From NCBI GenBank assembly GCA_018417955.1, contig JACTVC010000013.1, positions 1,014,633-1,078,632 of the forward strand: 64,000 nt of DNA, in the 5' to 3' direction. Below the pieces are notes generated by a model that was not told the DNA's origin, ran no database searches, and saw only the letters and a list, made by a program, of their open reading frames with translations. The DNA comes from Laccaria trichodermophora. Lineage: Eukaryota; Basidiomycota; Agaricomycetes; Agaricales; Hydnangiaceae. The number at the start of each line of letters is the position of its first letter. Position 1 is the stretch's first letter. Below, piece after piece: positions 18,973-30,769 of this stretch. The position numbers and the translations under genes are program-made.

Positions 18973-20809
18973 TCATGTGTCATAATGATCGCCTTTGTGC
19001 CCGTCCAAGAAATCTTGGTGATCCCAAACGTGCTTAGGCAACCGGGAAGCTAGAAGAATAGCGAGAACCGAGAGGGCGCAAAAGAAAGCGTAGACGCCGT
19101 ATCCTCCTAGTATGTTCCTCTCCACAGAAAATGAAAACAGAGAGGTAGACATCGCGGGCCCGATGGCACGCGCTATTGAGACTGTTGTCTGGGACAACCC
19201 ATTGGTGGCCCCAAGTGAGCGTCTGTTTGGTGCAGAAGCCGTAACGAACATGAATATGCAACCTAATTCAAAGGGAGAAATGTAATTTGGGAAGGAAAAA
19301 GAAGGCAGAGGAAGCTCTTACCATAGGCCATATCCAGAAGGGACAAGAGTACTAGAACAAAGACGATGAAGACCCACACTATCGGAGACAATCCGTATCG
19401 TCGGGCAAGTAGGCTTATAATAGGGAGCAAGACAAACACGGGGACCATTGTCGAAATTGCGCAAATATACACGCGGCGTTCGCCAAAGCAGCGGACTATC
19501 TTTGAGAAGTAGAGCGCTTGAAAAATTCCGCTTGCCGCCCCATATGAACCGATGATGTAGCCAATAGTCGCTGGGGCAAAGCCCAACCCGCCAACAGATA
19601 GTGGCATAGCCAAGAAAAGAGGGAGAAGGGCGGAGATGGCGATATTGAGGAAGGCGAGGGCCACATAATTGGAAACCGAAAGAATGACAGGGTAGGTAAG
19701 GACATCACGAAGGGGTAATGGTTCATCGAGTCGTGGGCTACTGGCAGAAGTGTCATCCGACGTGTCTGCAGGCTCAACACTTCTGTGCTTCGAAGGTTGC
19801 TTTTTTGGAACAGTCTGTTTGGTTCAGAGTTAGCAGTATAAAACATATTGGATTGAACAAACCTCTTTGAAAAATATCAAAGCGATCGTGAAAGCGATCA
19901 TGACGAAACCTGATGTTGCAACACAAGGCAGAAAGTATGGATACGCCTTCCAAAACGAGCCGCTAAACACATTTGGGAAACGCTCATGAGGACGGGAAAG
20001 TGACCCTCCAATAAATGGGCTGCGCAGGGAGGGGCAAGCTTGGGTTACAGACACGTAAATCTAGGAGTGGGTTAACATACCCCAAAGTTGCGCCTAAGCC
20101 CCAGACCACGGGCATGAGTGCAAAACCTTCTGCCCTATTTGTAGAGTCCGTAAGTTCTCCCATGACACTTTTCATGACGCCTGCCAGAATCAGGCTTAGA
20201 AGAGCTGATACAGGAAGCTGGAAGTGGCGTACCAATGTTCCCGTTTAACAGACCTGTCAAACATCGACTGCAAGATTTGTCAAGAATCAATAATGATAGG
20301 TCGCACAGAGAACAACGTTATATACCTGATGATGAGGGCCGTAAAATTTCGGGAGAGACCAAAACAGAGCATCGATATCATCATGCCTGATAACCCTATC
20401 AACATTACAGGTTTGCGGCCAATATGGTCAGATACACGGCTCCATTGAAGAACAGTCAAGGCTTCTGTCGCAAAAAAGAGTGATTCCTAGCTGTACCATT
20501 AGTAGATAATTCAATTAGGAGGACTGATGTGCTCAACGATCAACCCAGCATAGTATCCAACTTTCCTCTTGTCACCACCGGTGATATCTAGTTCGCTGAC
20601 CAGCTGCCACGTAGAGTTCAAAAAAGTTGAAGGGCCAGCGAAGTCATCTCACACACCTGGTTGATATATGGGTAGATAGATTGGCTCGTCAACGGTTCGC
20701 AGACTTGAAGCAGGAGTATGACAGCAATCTGGAGCTTGGGGAGCGGTGTGGCTTTGCGTTGCTTTCGGTTAAGGAGGGGGGTCTGTTCGTCAATTACCGT
20801 GTCGCTCAT
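18973..20809 (-). CDS. MFS transporter (copy 2), intact
   Basis: The gene starts at ATG 20809 (MSDTVIDEQTPLLNRKQRKA) and stops at 18973. About eight exons join in frame. The cytoplasmic N-terminus carries the (D/E)xTPLL motif shared by all four copies. TM1 follows (LQIAVILLLQVCEPLTSQS), with motif A SDHIGRKPV between TM2 and TM3, GVMKSVMGELTD, the LSRPHERFP loop, a hydrophilic central loop rich in Ser/Asp, and the second six helices (LGFAPATIGYIIGSYGAASG, SLGATNGLSQTTVSIARAIG). This is a 12-TM proton-coupled drug/metabolite carrier of the DHA1 / zinc-induced-facilitator-like type, expected at the plasma or vacuolar membrane. The substrate cannot be read from sequence. It is a tandem sister of the interrupted copy 1, and its integrity may buffer that loss. 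Confidence 0.9.
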
Positions 20810-21849
20810 GGCTCGGTGTTGGCTGGTGGTGAGCGCTTTAACTGAAAAGAAGCTGAGAAGAAAAGGTGGACAGGATACTCTTAATCAGCTCTTAATAGGA
20901 AAGGCCATAAGAATTCTGATCCCTAATAAGGGACCAGCATGCCCCAAAACGATAGGTCAGGTGTCGCCGAGCAGGGTACTTGAATAGAGAAGGCTGACGT
21001 GGAGTGACCGTGAACAAACCGTGAACCTGAGTTACTTTACGATGACATGTTCCAAATTCCACCAAAAAAAACATACGCACATAGAAGTAAAAACGGCGGG
21101 CCGGCGGATCAAACCTCGTAAGGCAGTTTCGGCCAAGCTTCGGCTGCTATCTTTACATAATTTGAGCTTGAGTTTGAGGCGACCCTTGAATTCCCCTTCT
21201 TTGCATACTAGGTCTGTAATATTTTGCAATCTTATTTGAATAGTCAGCATAGTGCGAGGACCTGACATTACATTGGAGTATGCACTGATTTGATCGTTTC
21301 ACTTTCAAAGACTCGACGTCGATGAGTCTGTTGTATTTTGTGATGCATCATCGCGCCTCATTGCGCTTCCAGATGGACGTCATCAAAATCGGAGGTATCT
21401 TCAAAGCCAAACTAATTGAGAGTTCGGCGATCGATTGGCCAGGAAACGATCGTTTATGTATTCCTGAATGGCAGAACCTGACGAGGAAGTTATCATGTAA
21501 CGCACTCAGAGTCAATGACCTGCATCCGATGGGTAGATAGTTGAACCTTGAAACTCTGGAAATTTAGAAGGTTTGTCAAAAGCGTCAAAGAAATGTTGGC
21601 GAAATGGGCGATAGATTAGGATAGAACCAAGATAGAACGGCGTTGAGGAGAGGCGTTCTCCATTTTATTGCATCCGCGGTCATGTGGTTCAAAAGAGTTG
21701 AAAACTTGAACCTGACAGTGACGCTCAGTGCTCACCCCGCAATACCACCGCTGACAAACGCAACAACCTGGATGAAGACAGAGACGTAGTTTCACGTCTT
21801 TCCGCAGATACTCTGGCCAAAGCTGACGAGATCCCTCTAATCTCAGAGA
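20810..21849. other. Intergenic, divergent promoters
   Basis: This 1 kb spacer lies between the minus-strand MFS gene and the plus-strand HPG-CC gene. Short open frames have no motif. It probably contains both promoters. Confidence 0.5.
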
Positions 21850-22505
21850 ATGGCATCACCAGATGCGTTGGCTATTCACGAAGAACCTACGGAGGAAGTC
21901 GAGATCATTGACCTAACCGGAGACACAGAATCGGAGTCGGAAGACGAGGACGAGGACGAGGACGAGGAGGAAGACGATGGGGAGGAGGAATCTGCTGACG
22001 AATTGAACTCTGACGGATCGGAGGTGGTGATTCATCTAAATGAAGAGACCCGAACACAATTGCGTAACGCGATATCCACGGTCTCCGAGTCACGATTGCG
22101 TGAAATGTTGAAAACTTTCGTGGGCACCGAATTGGCCGTTGAGGCGGCGCTGACAAAAGAACTCATAACGGTCAGACGAGACACGCACGCCGTTGTGCCG
22201 CGCTGGGAAACTTGTGCGACCTGCGGAGTGGAATATGACATCAATCTACCTCAAGAAAATGATGAATGCACTTTTCATCCAGGTACGTCGTTCAATCTAA
22301 TTGTATTATTCACTCGATCATCGAGGTCACAGGTGTACTGCCGGTCGACGCGAAGACAACTGACGAGGGCCTACAAAGGCCGCCGGACGAAGTCGAAAAC
22401 CTCAAATGGACTTGTTGCAGCAAGGATGGGGGCAGCGTAGGTTGCGTTCGAGGCGAACATAAACCTTCAGAACCATCGAAGAAAAGAAAGCGTGAAGAGG
22501 CTTAG
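21850..22505 (+). CDS. Acidic protein with putative zinc-binding HPG...CC module (copy A)
   Basis: The start ATG is at 21850. One 50 bp intron (22283-22332) is removed and the stop is at 22505. The N-terminal 50 residues are strongly acidic (VEIIDLTGDTESESEDEDED and more). A helical segment follows (NAISTVSESRLREMLKTFVG). The C-terminal part carries a Cys/His pattern: CATCGVEYD, ECTFHPG, then WTCCSKDGGSVGCVRGEH, ending in a basic KKRKREE signal that could direct nuclear import. The CxxC + C-x-FHPG + WxCC...GC...H arrangement resembles a zinc-binding module found scattered in fungal hypothetical proteins; I know no assigned function. The intron falls exactly after the HPG codons, as it does in the next gene, which shows that the two are related. 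A chromatin or nuclear role is only suggested by composition. Confidence 0.8.
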
Positions 22506-22913
22506 TTTTTGTGTAAGGACCTTTTAGTCCCCTGGTAGAGTTTTTTGTAGCTCAACGAACATCTGCAGCTCTTGATTTTTCTTTGTCTTATGCCACTATT
22601 GTTTCGCTCTGCATTTTCATTCCCCTCGGCGTCTTTCGTGGAGACCGATTCGTCATCTTTGTTCAAAATAGCTTGGCATGGCTTCTGCACAAATTAGGAC
22701 TGAGGGTGCCTTGCAAGCCATCGTCCGGAATCGGAACGTTTGTAGCGGACCTTCTGGAATCTTGAAGACAAAAAGATGCCACAGTACACAGTTCCTTTAT
22801 CTAACTGCCTTTTATCTTGAGCACGCACCTTTCTCCTGTAGCGCCAATTGCCTTCCGCTTCATCGTGCGCTTACTTGTATCGTGCTGCTTGAGCCACACT
22901 GGCGCAATTCAAG
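22506..22913. other. Intergenic between the HPG-CC pair
   Basis: T-rich 3' region of copy A followed by the probable promoter of copy B. I see no gene. Confidence 0.5.
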
Positions 22914-23654
22914 ATGGTCAACCTCTACCCGCTGACGGAAAGCCACTATGACTCCGCCTCACCCTACCCTCCCACCACCGACTCAGACTCGGATTGCGCC
23001 TCGGAACCTAGCAATCTAGGGCTGCGAACATCAATTGCAGCCGTGCCTGAGGCCAAGCTTCGCGCGATTTTGCTCAAACTGGCGGATAGCAATCCTCGAT
23101 TCCACCGCGCTATCATCAAGGAAGTGGCCGCAGTTCTCCCATTCAACGATTCCCCACCGACTACGCCTACAATGGCGAGACATCGGCGGCCCCGTCGTAA
23201 ATCGCGACGCGAATCTAAAACCCACGGAATGTCACACAAAGCCGCTCATCATGATGAGCGCCGAATAACTGTCAAAGAGGAGGAAAGGGAGGTCAGTGGC
23301 TACCATCCAGGTGTGTGTCATCCCTTTGAGTTATGTCATGGATGCCGGACTTTGCTTTGTACTTACATAGGTCATCTCGAAAATGAAGTCTACGAGTTCC
23401 TATCTAGGACTCCGGATGGGCTCGCCTTCAAGGTCGTACGCACGATCACGATGTGGAGTTGCTGTGATGAGGATCAATGGAGTCCCGGATGCGTGGCAAT
23501 ACCACCGCCCGCAAGCGATGGCGGCATCGGAAGGAGGTCGAGTGAAGGCTTCCTTGCTGATGTTTTCCCAGACTCAGATCTGGAGGTGTATGGTGATCAC
23601 ACAACGACCCCAAAAACCGCTCGCCCATCATTTCGCGCCGTAACCACTGATTGA
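22914..23654 (+). CDS. HPG...CC module protein (copy B), tandem paralogue
   Basis: ATG 22914 opens MVNLYPLTESHYDSASPYPP. A 60 bp intron (23311-23370) interrupts the gene directly after YHPG; because it is a multiple of three, the genomic frame stays open across it. The spliced protein has a helical segment (SIAAVPEAKLRAILLKLADS) matching the one in copy A, a basic patch (RHRRPRRKSRRESK) in place of the acidic run, then GYHPG and MWSCCDEDQWSPGC. The CATC knuckle of copy A is not visible here, so this copy may have lost part of its metal site or use other ligands. Gene order, intron position and the shared helix indicate a tandem duplication followed by strong divergence in charge. Function is unknown. 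Confidence 0.78.
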   Translation: MVNLYPLTESHYDSASPYPPTTDSDSDCASEPSNLGLRTSIAAVPEAKLRAILLKLADSNPRFHRAIIKEVAAVLPFNDSPPTTPTMARHRRPRRKSRRESKTHGMSHKAAHHDERRITVKEEEREVSGYHPGVCHPFELCHGCRTLLCTYIGHLENEVYEFLSRTPDGLAFKVVRTITMWSCCDEDQWSPGCVAIPPPASDGGIGRRSSEGFLADVFPDSDLEVYGDHTTTPKTARPSFRAVTTD

Positions 23655-24028
23655 TGATCGATGACGTCTATGATTGTCGTCTTTACTTCGCGGCTAAACT
23701 TATGTTTCTTAATATCCCTGCCTCACTTTCGACCTTCCTTGAAGGGGTATTAATTTGTTTACGCCTTTGGTTGCATCTAATGTACAATTGATCTGAATGA
23801 AGAATAGATATTTGACGGGGCATTAATTGAGTTCTGTCACCTCATGACCCCTCGCCCCTCCAGTAAATCCGGTACCATCTTGGTATTGTCGAACTTGACT
23901 CGGACGAAGCAACGCTCGAAAGATGGGGAATGGTACTTGAGCCTGCAGTGGGGCATGAGACTTCAGACATCGACTGATGCTCCGGCGAGGTTGGCTAGGA
24001 ACAGATGTTAATGTACGCGGCGTAAGTA
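23655..24028. other. Intergenic, converging 3' ends
   Basis: Spacer between the HPG-CC copy B and the DUF6533 gene. I see no gene. Confidence 0.5.
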
Positions 24029-25520
24029 TCAGAGGTCCATTGAATTACCTACCCCAGATGTTTGCCTTTCCAGGTCGGTATCAAATACTGCACTCATTAA
24101 ATTTGTTGTTTCAAGGTCGGAGTCCTCAGCGGAACGAACCGCGAAAATCGCATCAAATATTTCTGTTTTTATGTGCCCACTGCTGTCCCCGAAAATTTGA
24201 GTGGAGTTTGCGTACTCGATAAGATGCAGAAGCATTCGCGTGGTGATGATGCCCAGTGCAGCGTGAAAAGGACTGGCGATCCGTCAAACGACGGTCAGAA
24301 AAGGTAGAAAATCTAGCATACCCAAATCCGAACCATGGGATACGAGTCGCCCCCTGCAAGAATCAATGATCAATCGTACAAAATATTTGGCGACTGGGGG
24401 CGCACGTACAACAACCATCAAGTTGTTGAAAATCAGCAAACTGGTGACACTATAGACATTTGAACAGCATAAATAAATACTTCGTTGAATACAAAAAAAA
24501 TGGGAACTCACGCAAAGAAATAGAGGATGTTATCGTGGAGGAGAACATCTGACAGCGTCACACGTTTCTGGAATCGTATGTGATCGGAACATGTCTTGTA
24601 CGTCTTGTAAAGCGCAAAGCAGAGGAGTACACCCTCAAACACTGTTGCTAAAAAAAACGAATATAAGCCTATTTGTACTGAAAAAGCCGAAGGGAGAAAG
24701 TACCCGGGACCCATTGAGCCCATTGTATCCCACCGTTAATGGACGGGCATCCAGGAAGCGGTAAATGCATCACGCCTGCAATCAAGGCTCTCCTGCGCAT
24801 GAAATTATGGACCATGATCCACAAGAAGCTTCCAATGGAGCCCAAAAACAATATGCCATTGAAAAGAGCGATCTGTATTGGTATCCGCAAGTCAAGTAAA
24901 TTTCAAACCATACAAGTGCTGAGGCCGACCTTCTTCGAGCACCGATATAATGCGTAGATGCGGACTTGCATGACAATTTCGATGGACCATAGACTAATCG
25001 CACCGGCCAGCCGGGTGATTGGATCCATAGCCACGCACCTGATACGAATGACGGTGAAAACGTGAAAGGCATCATTGACTACGGGCTTACAGGTCATCAT
25101 TGACAACGCCAGGTCGAGCGAAGAGGTGTATTTGTAGAGTGTCGAAAATCAAAAGAGCGACCGTATAATAACGAATCTTGAGGGGCGTGATCAGCACCGG
25201 ATTAAAATGTGTTAATATATCAAAAATAACTGACCCATAAAAACATCATCTTCCCAAAGCTCCACCGCTGGGGCTTCACGACACTTGTCAACTTCATATT
25301 ACGGCTTAATCAATTGAAATACTGACCCAAACTAGTTTCATCTGTGAATATTTTTTTTAGCAAGACGCATAGACATTAGAAAGCAGCTCGCCGCTGCGTA
25401 CCTCGTCATAAAGGGTCACAACTATTGTTACCGCTTGTTTTGAATCAAGGTGAAGAGTACGGCAGAAAAAAAGCTTACGATAGTCATGGAGAACCCATGT
25501 CAATGACGCCACTGATGACA
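24029..25520 (-). CDS. DUF6533-type seven-helix integral membrane protein
   Basis: The exact start is not resolved; the end at 24029 is firm. Exons read in order TIVVTLYDE, a short exon with KLVW, KPQRWSFGKMMFLW, then IRYYTVALLIFDTLQ, which is the DUF6533 signature (YD-E...W-K-S-GK...RY). Helical exons follow: LAGAISLWSIEIVMQVRIYA, IPIQIALFNGILFLGSIGSF, TVFEGVLLCFALYKTYKTC and NVYSVTSLLIFNNLMVVV. The C-terminal piece has ALGIITTRMLLHLIEYA, then a hydrophilic tail. The luminal loop contains a PGC...GGIQWAQW-like stretch typical of the family. The architecture is receptor-like and the family is expanded in Agaricomycetes, but no ligand or partner is known. The short introns and small exons make the 5' model tentative. 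Confidence 0.75.
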
Positions 25521-27219
25521 ATTGCTTCAAATGAATTTACGGTCGCCAAAGTTCATGGAACACTCACAAACAACGCGAAGGGGAATGATGTTGAGAGAAT
25601 ATAGGTTGATAAACGTTGAAACTTCGTCCATATGCGATAGCCAAATGTTTGAACAGAAATGTGTAAAAGTCGAGGATTGAATAACGCCACGCCAGGTGGG
25701 TTAATAAACGGAAGATGTTGTGTAGATGGCTATACTTAAATAACTTTCTCTAGCGCCAGGAACCGGCTTCAACCCCTTTGCCTCGGAGGCAATGTTCCGT
25801 GTCCAAGCGTATCAGCCATGATCGAGCGGCGATAAACAAAAGCATGAATCCCTGGTGCGTGCGTGTTTTGAATTTGAATCGCTCTATAATTTGCGTCCAA
25901 CACGGTCTTGAAAATGGTAACTCAAAAATTACCGAGTACCAGGCAAGATAAGATAACGTCAGGGTAAGCGTCGAACTGGTCGGCGTTGTATGTTTTTACT
26001 TGGTGATATTTGGCCGTTGTCAGTATGTTGTGAACAGTCATAGGAGGTGCCCAAAGTGTATGTACCTAAGTATAACACTTTGAGGCGCTCGCATAACAAG
26101 ATGCACCTCTTTGTTGTTCGTAACTTCTTCCAGCTCGGATCTGTTGTTAAATTATCCATGGATTGTTGTAAAGCATTGTTGGAATACCCATACGATATCT
26201 TCTTTTTTTTTCAACAGCAGTCTACGTTGTGTAAACTGTGCGGGCCCACGGGGTGGGGGCTATGCAAGCAAAAATTGATTGGCGGGAAGAGCCGGGAAGA
26301 TATGCAAGATCCAGTGTCAAACGAGTAAGAGGATCCCGAGGCGACGGTATGTTGATGTGTTCAACTGTGAGCGACGTCATGCCAGGCTCTAGTCTATGCC
26401 AATTTTGACAATAAGCTCCTGTGTTTTACTTAGACTAGAGATTTTCATCTTCCGTATGCTGGGCGTCCAATTGAGCGAGTTGCCTGAGGAGCAATGCATT
26501 CAAGTTTTGTCTTGCTTTCGCCAACGCATTGAACAATTCCTGAGAGCGCATCAGTAAGAGATGTCTCTCGGTAGTTAATGTATAAACTTGGTACTTACCG
26601 ACGTGTGAGTCGTGCGGCGGCCGTGGATCAGAAAGGAGCACAATCGCCGCTCTGAGATCTTTTTAGAGATAGACGACCTACACCCACTGGTGAATGCCGC
26701 AGACTTCAAAACAGCGATTGGTGTGCGTATGACTAGCTGACACCATACCAGAAACGGTGATGTATCAAGGATGTTTGTTTGTCGTCTTTTTTTCTTTTCT
26801 GTGGAAGTTCGGGACTGAGCGCGCTATTGACTATGCTGAGGAGGGACAGCTTGTCAAGAGTCAGCGGGTGATAGTATAAGCGTGAATAAACCAAGAATAA
26901 ACAGGTAACAACATATGATTGTGCGACTAAGTAATACGCGCCTTCAATTTCTCAACCAATTCTCAACACTCTGTCGAAGCTATGGCTACTACACCTTCGG
27001 TGAGGAGATGTATAGCGAACAAGTTGGAGCTACGACCAGTTCTACTCAAAAGTTGGAATGTGCAACCTCCGAATCTTAGGCTTCCCTGTATACACTATCT
27101 TCAACGGCAAGCCCATTCCGTCAGCAGCCCCGCTTTTCGGAGACCTTACCCCTCCTTCACGTGTATCTCATTGCGGTCGCCAGTACCCATCACTCAAGCT
27201 TCTGTCAACTTGAAAATCA
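25521..27219. other. 1.7 kb region without a supported gene
   Basis: AT-rich. A minus-strand stretch at 26435-26641 ends in a coiled-coil-like segment (LFNALAKARQNLNALLLRQL) preceded by a plausible small intron. It may be the last exon of a small gene, but I cannot find a start. A 101-codon plus-strand frame at 26982-27287 runs into the repeat block and shows no motif. Confidence 0.4.
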
Positions 27220-28265
27220 GCATCCCTGATTCCATTCTGAGTTTGGGGTACCCTGAACAATCACGCTCGAATCGACGCTTCAAATAGGGCAGCAATATCG
27301 CTACACGTCGGGCTTCACAAGTTCACCAGCCTGAGATCGCCTGCATTCGTGGACCGAGAATTAGACTCGCGGTTGGCTGGATAGAGCGTGAAGGGTACAA
27401 TTTTAACGTGTAGGAGCACGATCTGGGCTCATCATGCTTACTATGAATGGAGCTTAGGTGTACCCCGAAGAGTTCGGATTAACGCTTCCAGCCGCTACTT
27501 TTCAGGTCTCAGTCAGCCGCTTCTGTCGATAATTATCTCTACGGTCTAAAAATCGGTACGAATGGGAGGTACTGGACGGCCCAACATTGCAACTTCAACA
27601 TAAATCTTTTCAGCCAACAAAGGAGTGGTGTTTCTTGAACAATCTCAGCGAACGCTTCTTGATGCAAATCTTGACGCTCTATAACTTGAAAGTTCGCATG
27701 CACTCCGGTCAACAACTTCCGTTGATCGTTGCAAGTGCGTACTAAAATTCGGCGAGAGAATGAGTGACTCAACTTAACCCGGATGGCAGGTACTAGACGG
27801 AGCATACTTTCTGGGTACCTGAACTTCAATTGCACGGCACAGCGATCCCAGTGCCGCGTCCCGTCGCGCTCCCGGGCTGAAAGGCTTGGTGTTATCATCT
27901 AGATACCACACTTCAGGCTCCACGAGTTCGCAAGATTTATCGACGCAGTTTGATCCAAAGCGCTTGCGGACCGAAAGGCTTGGTGTTATCCTGTAAATTC
28001 GGTGGGGTAGCAAGCGGGTTCGACTCCTGTCGGGTAGATATCCTTGTTTTATTTTACCAAACTGAAGAAAATAGAGATGATTGTTATCTGAAAAGTTTCT
28101 TTCTTTAACTGGAAAAAAGAGCGCCGCGCTTTGACACTTAATTCGCGGTCATCTGATTCTTCGTTTAGTCGCCCTGCAGCTTTTACCTCATCCACTCACA
28201 GTTCGCACTCATCATTGTCAGACATTTCTGGAGCGGAGTCATCATTTACGAGGGTATCTCTTCAT
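27220..28265. repeat. Diverged long direct repeat, copy 1 (non-coding)
   Basis: From GATTCCATTCTGAGTTT (27229) this block is alignable by eye with 30780 onward: shared GTGTAGGAGCACGATCTGGG, CAACGCTTCTTGATGCAA and CCCGGATGGCAGGTACTAGA strings, and a distal part at 28121-28262 (GCGGTCATCTGATTCTTCGT) matching 32337 onward. It encodes no recognisable protein and probably is a degenerate transposon-derived repeat. Confidence 0.8.
27991..28058 (+). repeat. 3' fragment of the tRNA-derived SINE-like repeat
   Basis: AATTCGGTG, then GTAGCAAGCGGGTTCGACTC and the ATATCCTTG...TTATTTTACC tail match the second half of the units at 41621-42240. It holds a box-B-like GGTTCGACTCC but no box A. It lies inside repeat copy 1, at a place where copy 2 has no such sequence. 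Confidence 0.75.
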
Positions 28266-28681
28266 CTATTTTAACACTGTGCGCCTTCCTTTCTGGAACC
28301 AGGTCAATCTTGAATGAGTGGCAAATGAAATTTTGCCAGTGGCTCGCGATGCCGGAGTTTCTTGCAAGATATCGCCAGGAGCTCTCCGTCTGAACATCTC
28401 TCTGCTGCGCTTGCTGGCTGCACTGTGATCTTCAAGAGACTCAAAAATATTTCTGTTGACTCGCTTTCCCAAGTTCTGCTGCCTTTCTTCGCTCGCTTTC
28501 CCCCCTCTCGATCGCATTGCCTTTTTTCGGGTTTACCTAACCAGCTTTTTTCTTCAAACTGCGATATATCCTTGGGGTTTACATAATTGGCATCGGACAA
28601 CACCTCGCAATATTCAAAGATTATCTATGATACACGCGGACGTTAAATTTCATCCCTGTCATGTATTGAACTGTGGTGCAA

Positions 28682-30554
28682 TTATAGACAGCAAATGGAT
28701 ATTTCGCTATCGGACGTGGCGTCACTGTTGTCGTTTGTCAGTAATGGGTGGTGATAGGAAGGGGACTCTCTGCCGGAAAGGGTGGAAGAGAGTGAAAGAA
28801 ACAATTTTTTCGTTTCGTTTCCGACGACAGGAAATAATTGCCTTCCTTGAAACTGCAACTCGTTTCGAGGAATCGAGGAGAGGGGTGTAATCAGATCGTC
28901 ATGGAGCATTGTTTTCCGATGACGCTTGGAAGCTGTACCATGATCACGACGACGAGAAGGCCCAATGGCAGGAGACTTGCTGTCGCATAAATTTCCATAA
29001 AAAACGTATTTCCACCAATCGTGGAATCTATTCAAACCAAGATGCATGTATGACATCAGCCGAGGACGCTCGTGGGATGGCGTCGGTGCGAGTAGCATAT
29101 GCGGAGTCTGAGGCCAAAATCGCGGGTTGCAATCGAGAGGATATCCGCTTTCGAGTTGCGCAAACACGATTTCTAGCTCCTGCCAGTGAAATATCTTTGC
29201 ATCACTTTCCATCTCTGCCCTGTCGTCTTCCGAGTATGGACGAATTCCGTACAAATCCAAAAGGCGAACTTTGCCATCTGCAATGAGAACTTGACCGGTA
29301 CTGATACCAACGAATAAACAGCCATGTGCTTGCAGTCTAGTGAATGTTTCGTAGACAAGGGTGCGGTCGCCAAGGGCAATAGTTCGTCCCCAAGCAGCTT
29401 CGGAGACGATTCCCACTACTTCCCGTTGCGTCCAACCAAATGACCATAAGTTTCGAAAGTAAGGTCCAAATTGCGTATGGCTCTTAGACCATGCATCGCG
29501 CCTTCCACGCGTTTTAGCCACTGGTCATCCCAGCCGTAGAAGACATCTAACCATCGTTTATAGTATTTGTTATTCTTGTCTTGGGTCCTCACCTACAGGT
29601 TTCCCATTCCAAACACCTCGTCTTTCCGCCGCATCAACCCACTTGGTAACTTCGATTTCATCTTCGTGTATCAAGGTCGCCCAGTCACAAGTGGACAAGA
29701 AATCTTAGGCAGGGGCCTCTCCTTCTGAACAATTCGATAGCCCCCAGAGCCTCGGGTCAAGTATCCCCAATTAGTTTTTCCAAACTCTATGCCACTCAAA
29801 AGGCTTTGCTGAAAAACGACTCCACAGCTCTCAGTCGAATTTCTGATTGATGAGAAGAAAACATACAATTAAACCAAGTTGAAAATTCTCCTCTTCTACT
29901 AGTTTATAGTGGAGTGCATTACTATTAATCCAGTTAACGTTAGGATCTTCAATATCTTGAGCAGTTTCAGCCTCGATGACCAGCAGATTACCATCTTTCC
30001 AAAGTACATAGCGATGGGTTTCCCAAACGAGGCCCCCAATGCACGCCACCATGTTGCGAGGAATTACTCCCGACGGGCCTCCCATCGCGGGTGTGTATTG
30101 ACGGTGAAGTTTCGCGTCCTGTGGGCAATTGGTGTAGCGGATCACAATCTGTGGGTCCAAGTTGTAAATGAGTTATTCTTTCAAGTGTTAGTTTTCTGTT
30201 GACTCGACGCTTTGAACCACCACTGGAATGAACGTGCCTCCCTCAGCTGTCCCAATAGCTATACCTTTCTTGAGTAGAACTCTGCTTTTCTTTCCGGCCT
30301 TGTTCTGGGACGGCGGGCGTTCGTCGTTCTATACAAGATTACCAACTCACCTCGAGAAGGGTACGCATAAAATCCTTCTCATCCTTGTTCTTGAGCTCAA
30401 TATGTTTGCTATCCAGGTCCATCTTTGTCCACGCTGCAATCGTACACGACATGAACGGGTTATGAGATGTCCCACAAATCCTGGTGGTACACTTTGTTCT
30501 ACCCCGCAAATAGTGAACGTGAATACAACTCCAACAGCAAAGGTAATCCGCCAT
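28682..30554 (-). pseudogene. Kinase-like gene with apparent frameshift
   Basis: The probable start is ATG 30554; the first exons are tentative. Joined exons read LKNKDEKDFMRTLLE, KGIAIGTAEGGTFIPVVVQS, IVIRYTNCPQDAKLHRQYTP, NMVACIGGLVWETHRYVLWK, LSGIEFGKTNWGYLTRGSGG, DVFYGWDDQWLKRVEGAM and YGHLVGRNGK. At about 29420 this frame hits a stop. The coding sense resumes one base off as VVGIVSEAAWGR, then YETFTRLQAHGCLFVG, DGKVRLLDLYGIRPYSEDD, to a stop at 28682. The second part resembles the C-lobe region of a protein kinase, but the usual HxD and DFG motifs read FVG and DLY, so catalysis is unlikely even without the shift. A one-base deletion in an A/G run explains the break; a sequencing error cannot be excluded. 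The locus is bracketed by two long direct repeats. Confidence 0.65.
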
Positions 30555-30769
30555 TGTTTTAGGAAATAGCCGGTCGTTGCATGAGTAATTCACTCAGTCT
30601 GAGACGACATATTAAACGAGTATCTATCAGAACTGGTGCCAATCAGGGTGATAACGACGCGTAGCTTCCTTCAAGCTCACTGGTGGGTATTCCGCGCTGT
30701 GCAGAACCAGATGACGCTTTAGCCCTGTGGAGCTGTAACCCCGACTGTCGACACAACAAAATATTGGGC

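Noticed and set aside
26435..26641. Small coiled-coil gene on the minus strand
   Set aside because: The end reads like a real exon, but I could not find a start or a consistent upstream exon, so it is only mentioned in the spacer entry.
26982..27287. 101-codon plus-strand frame
   Set aside because: It runs into the long repeat block and has no motif; the matching part of repeat copy 2 is not open.
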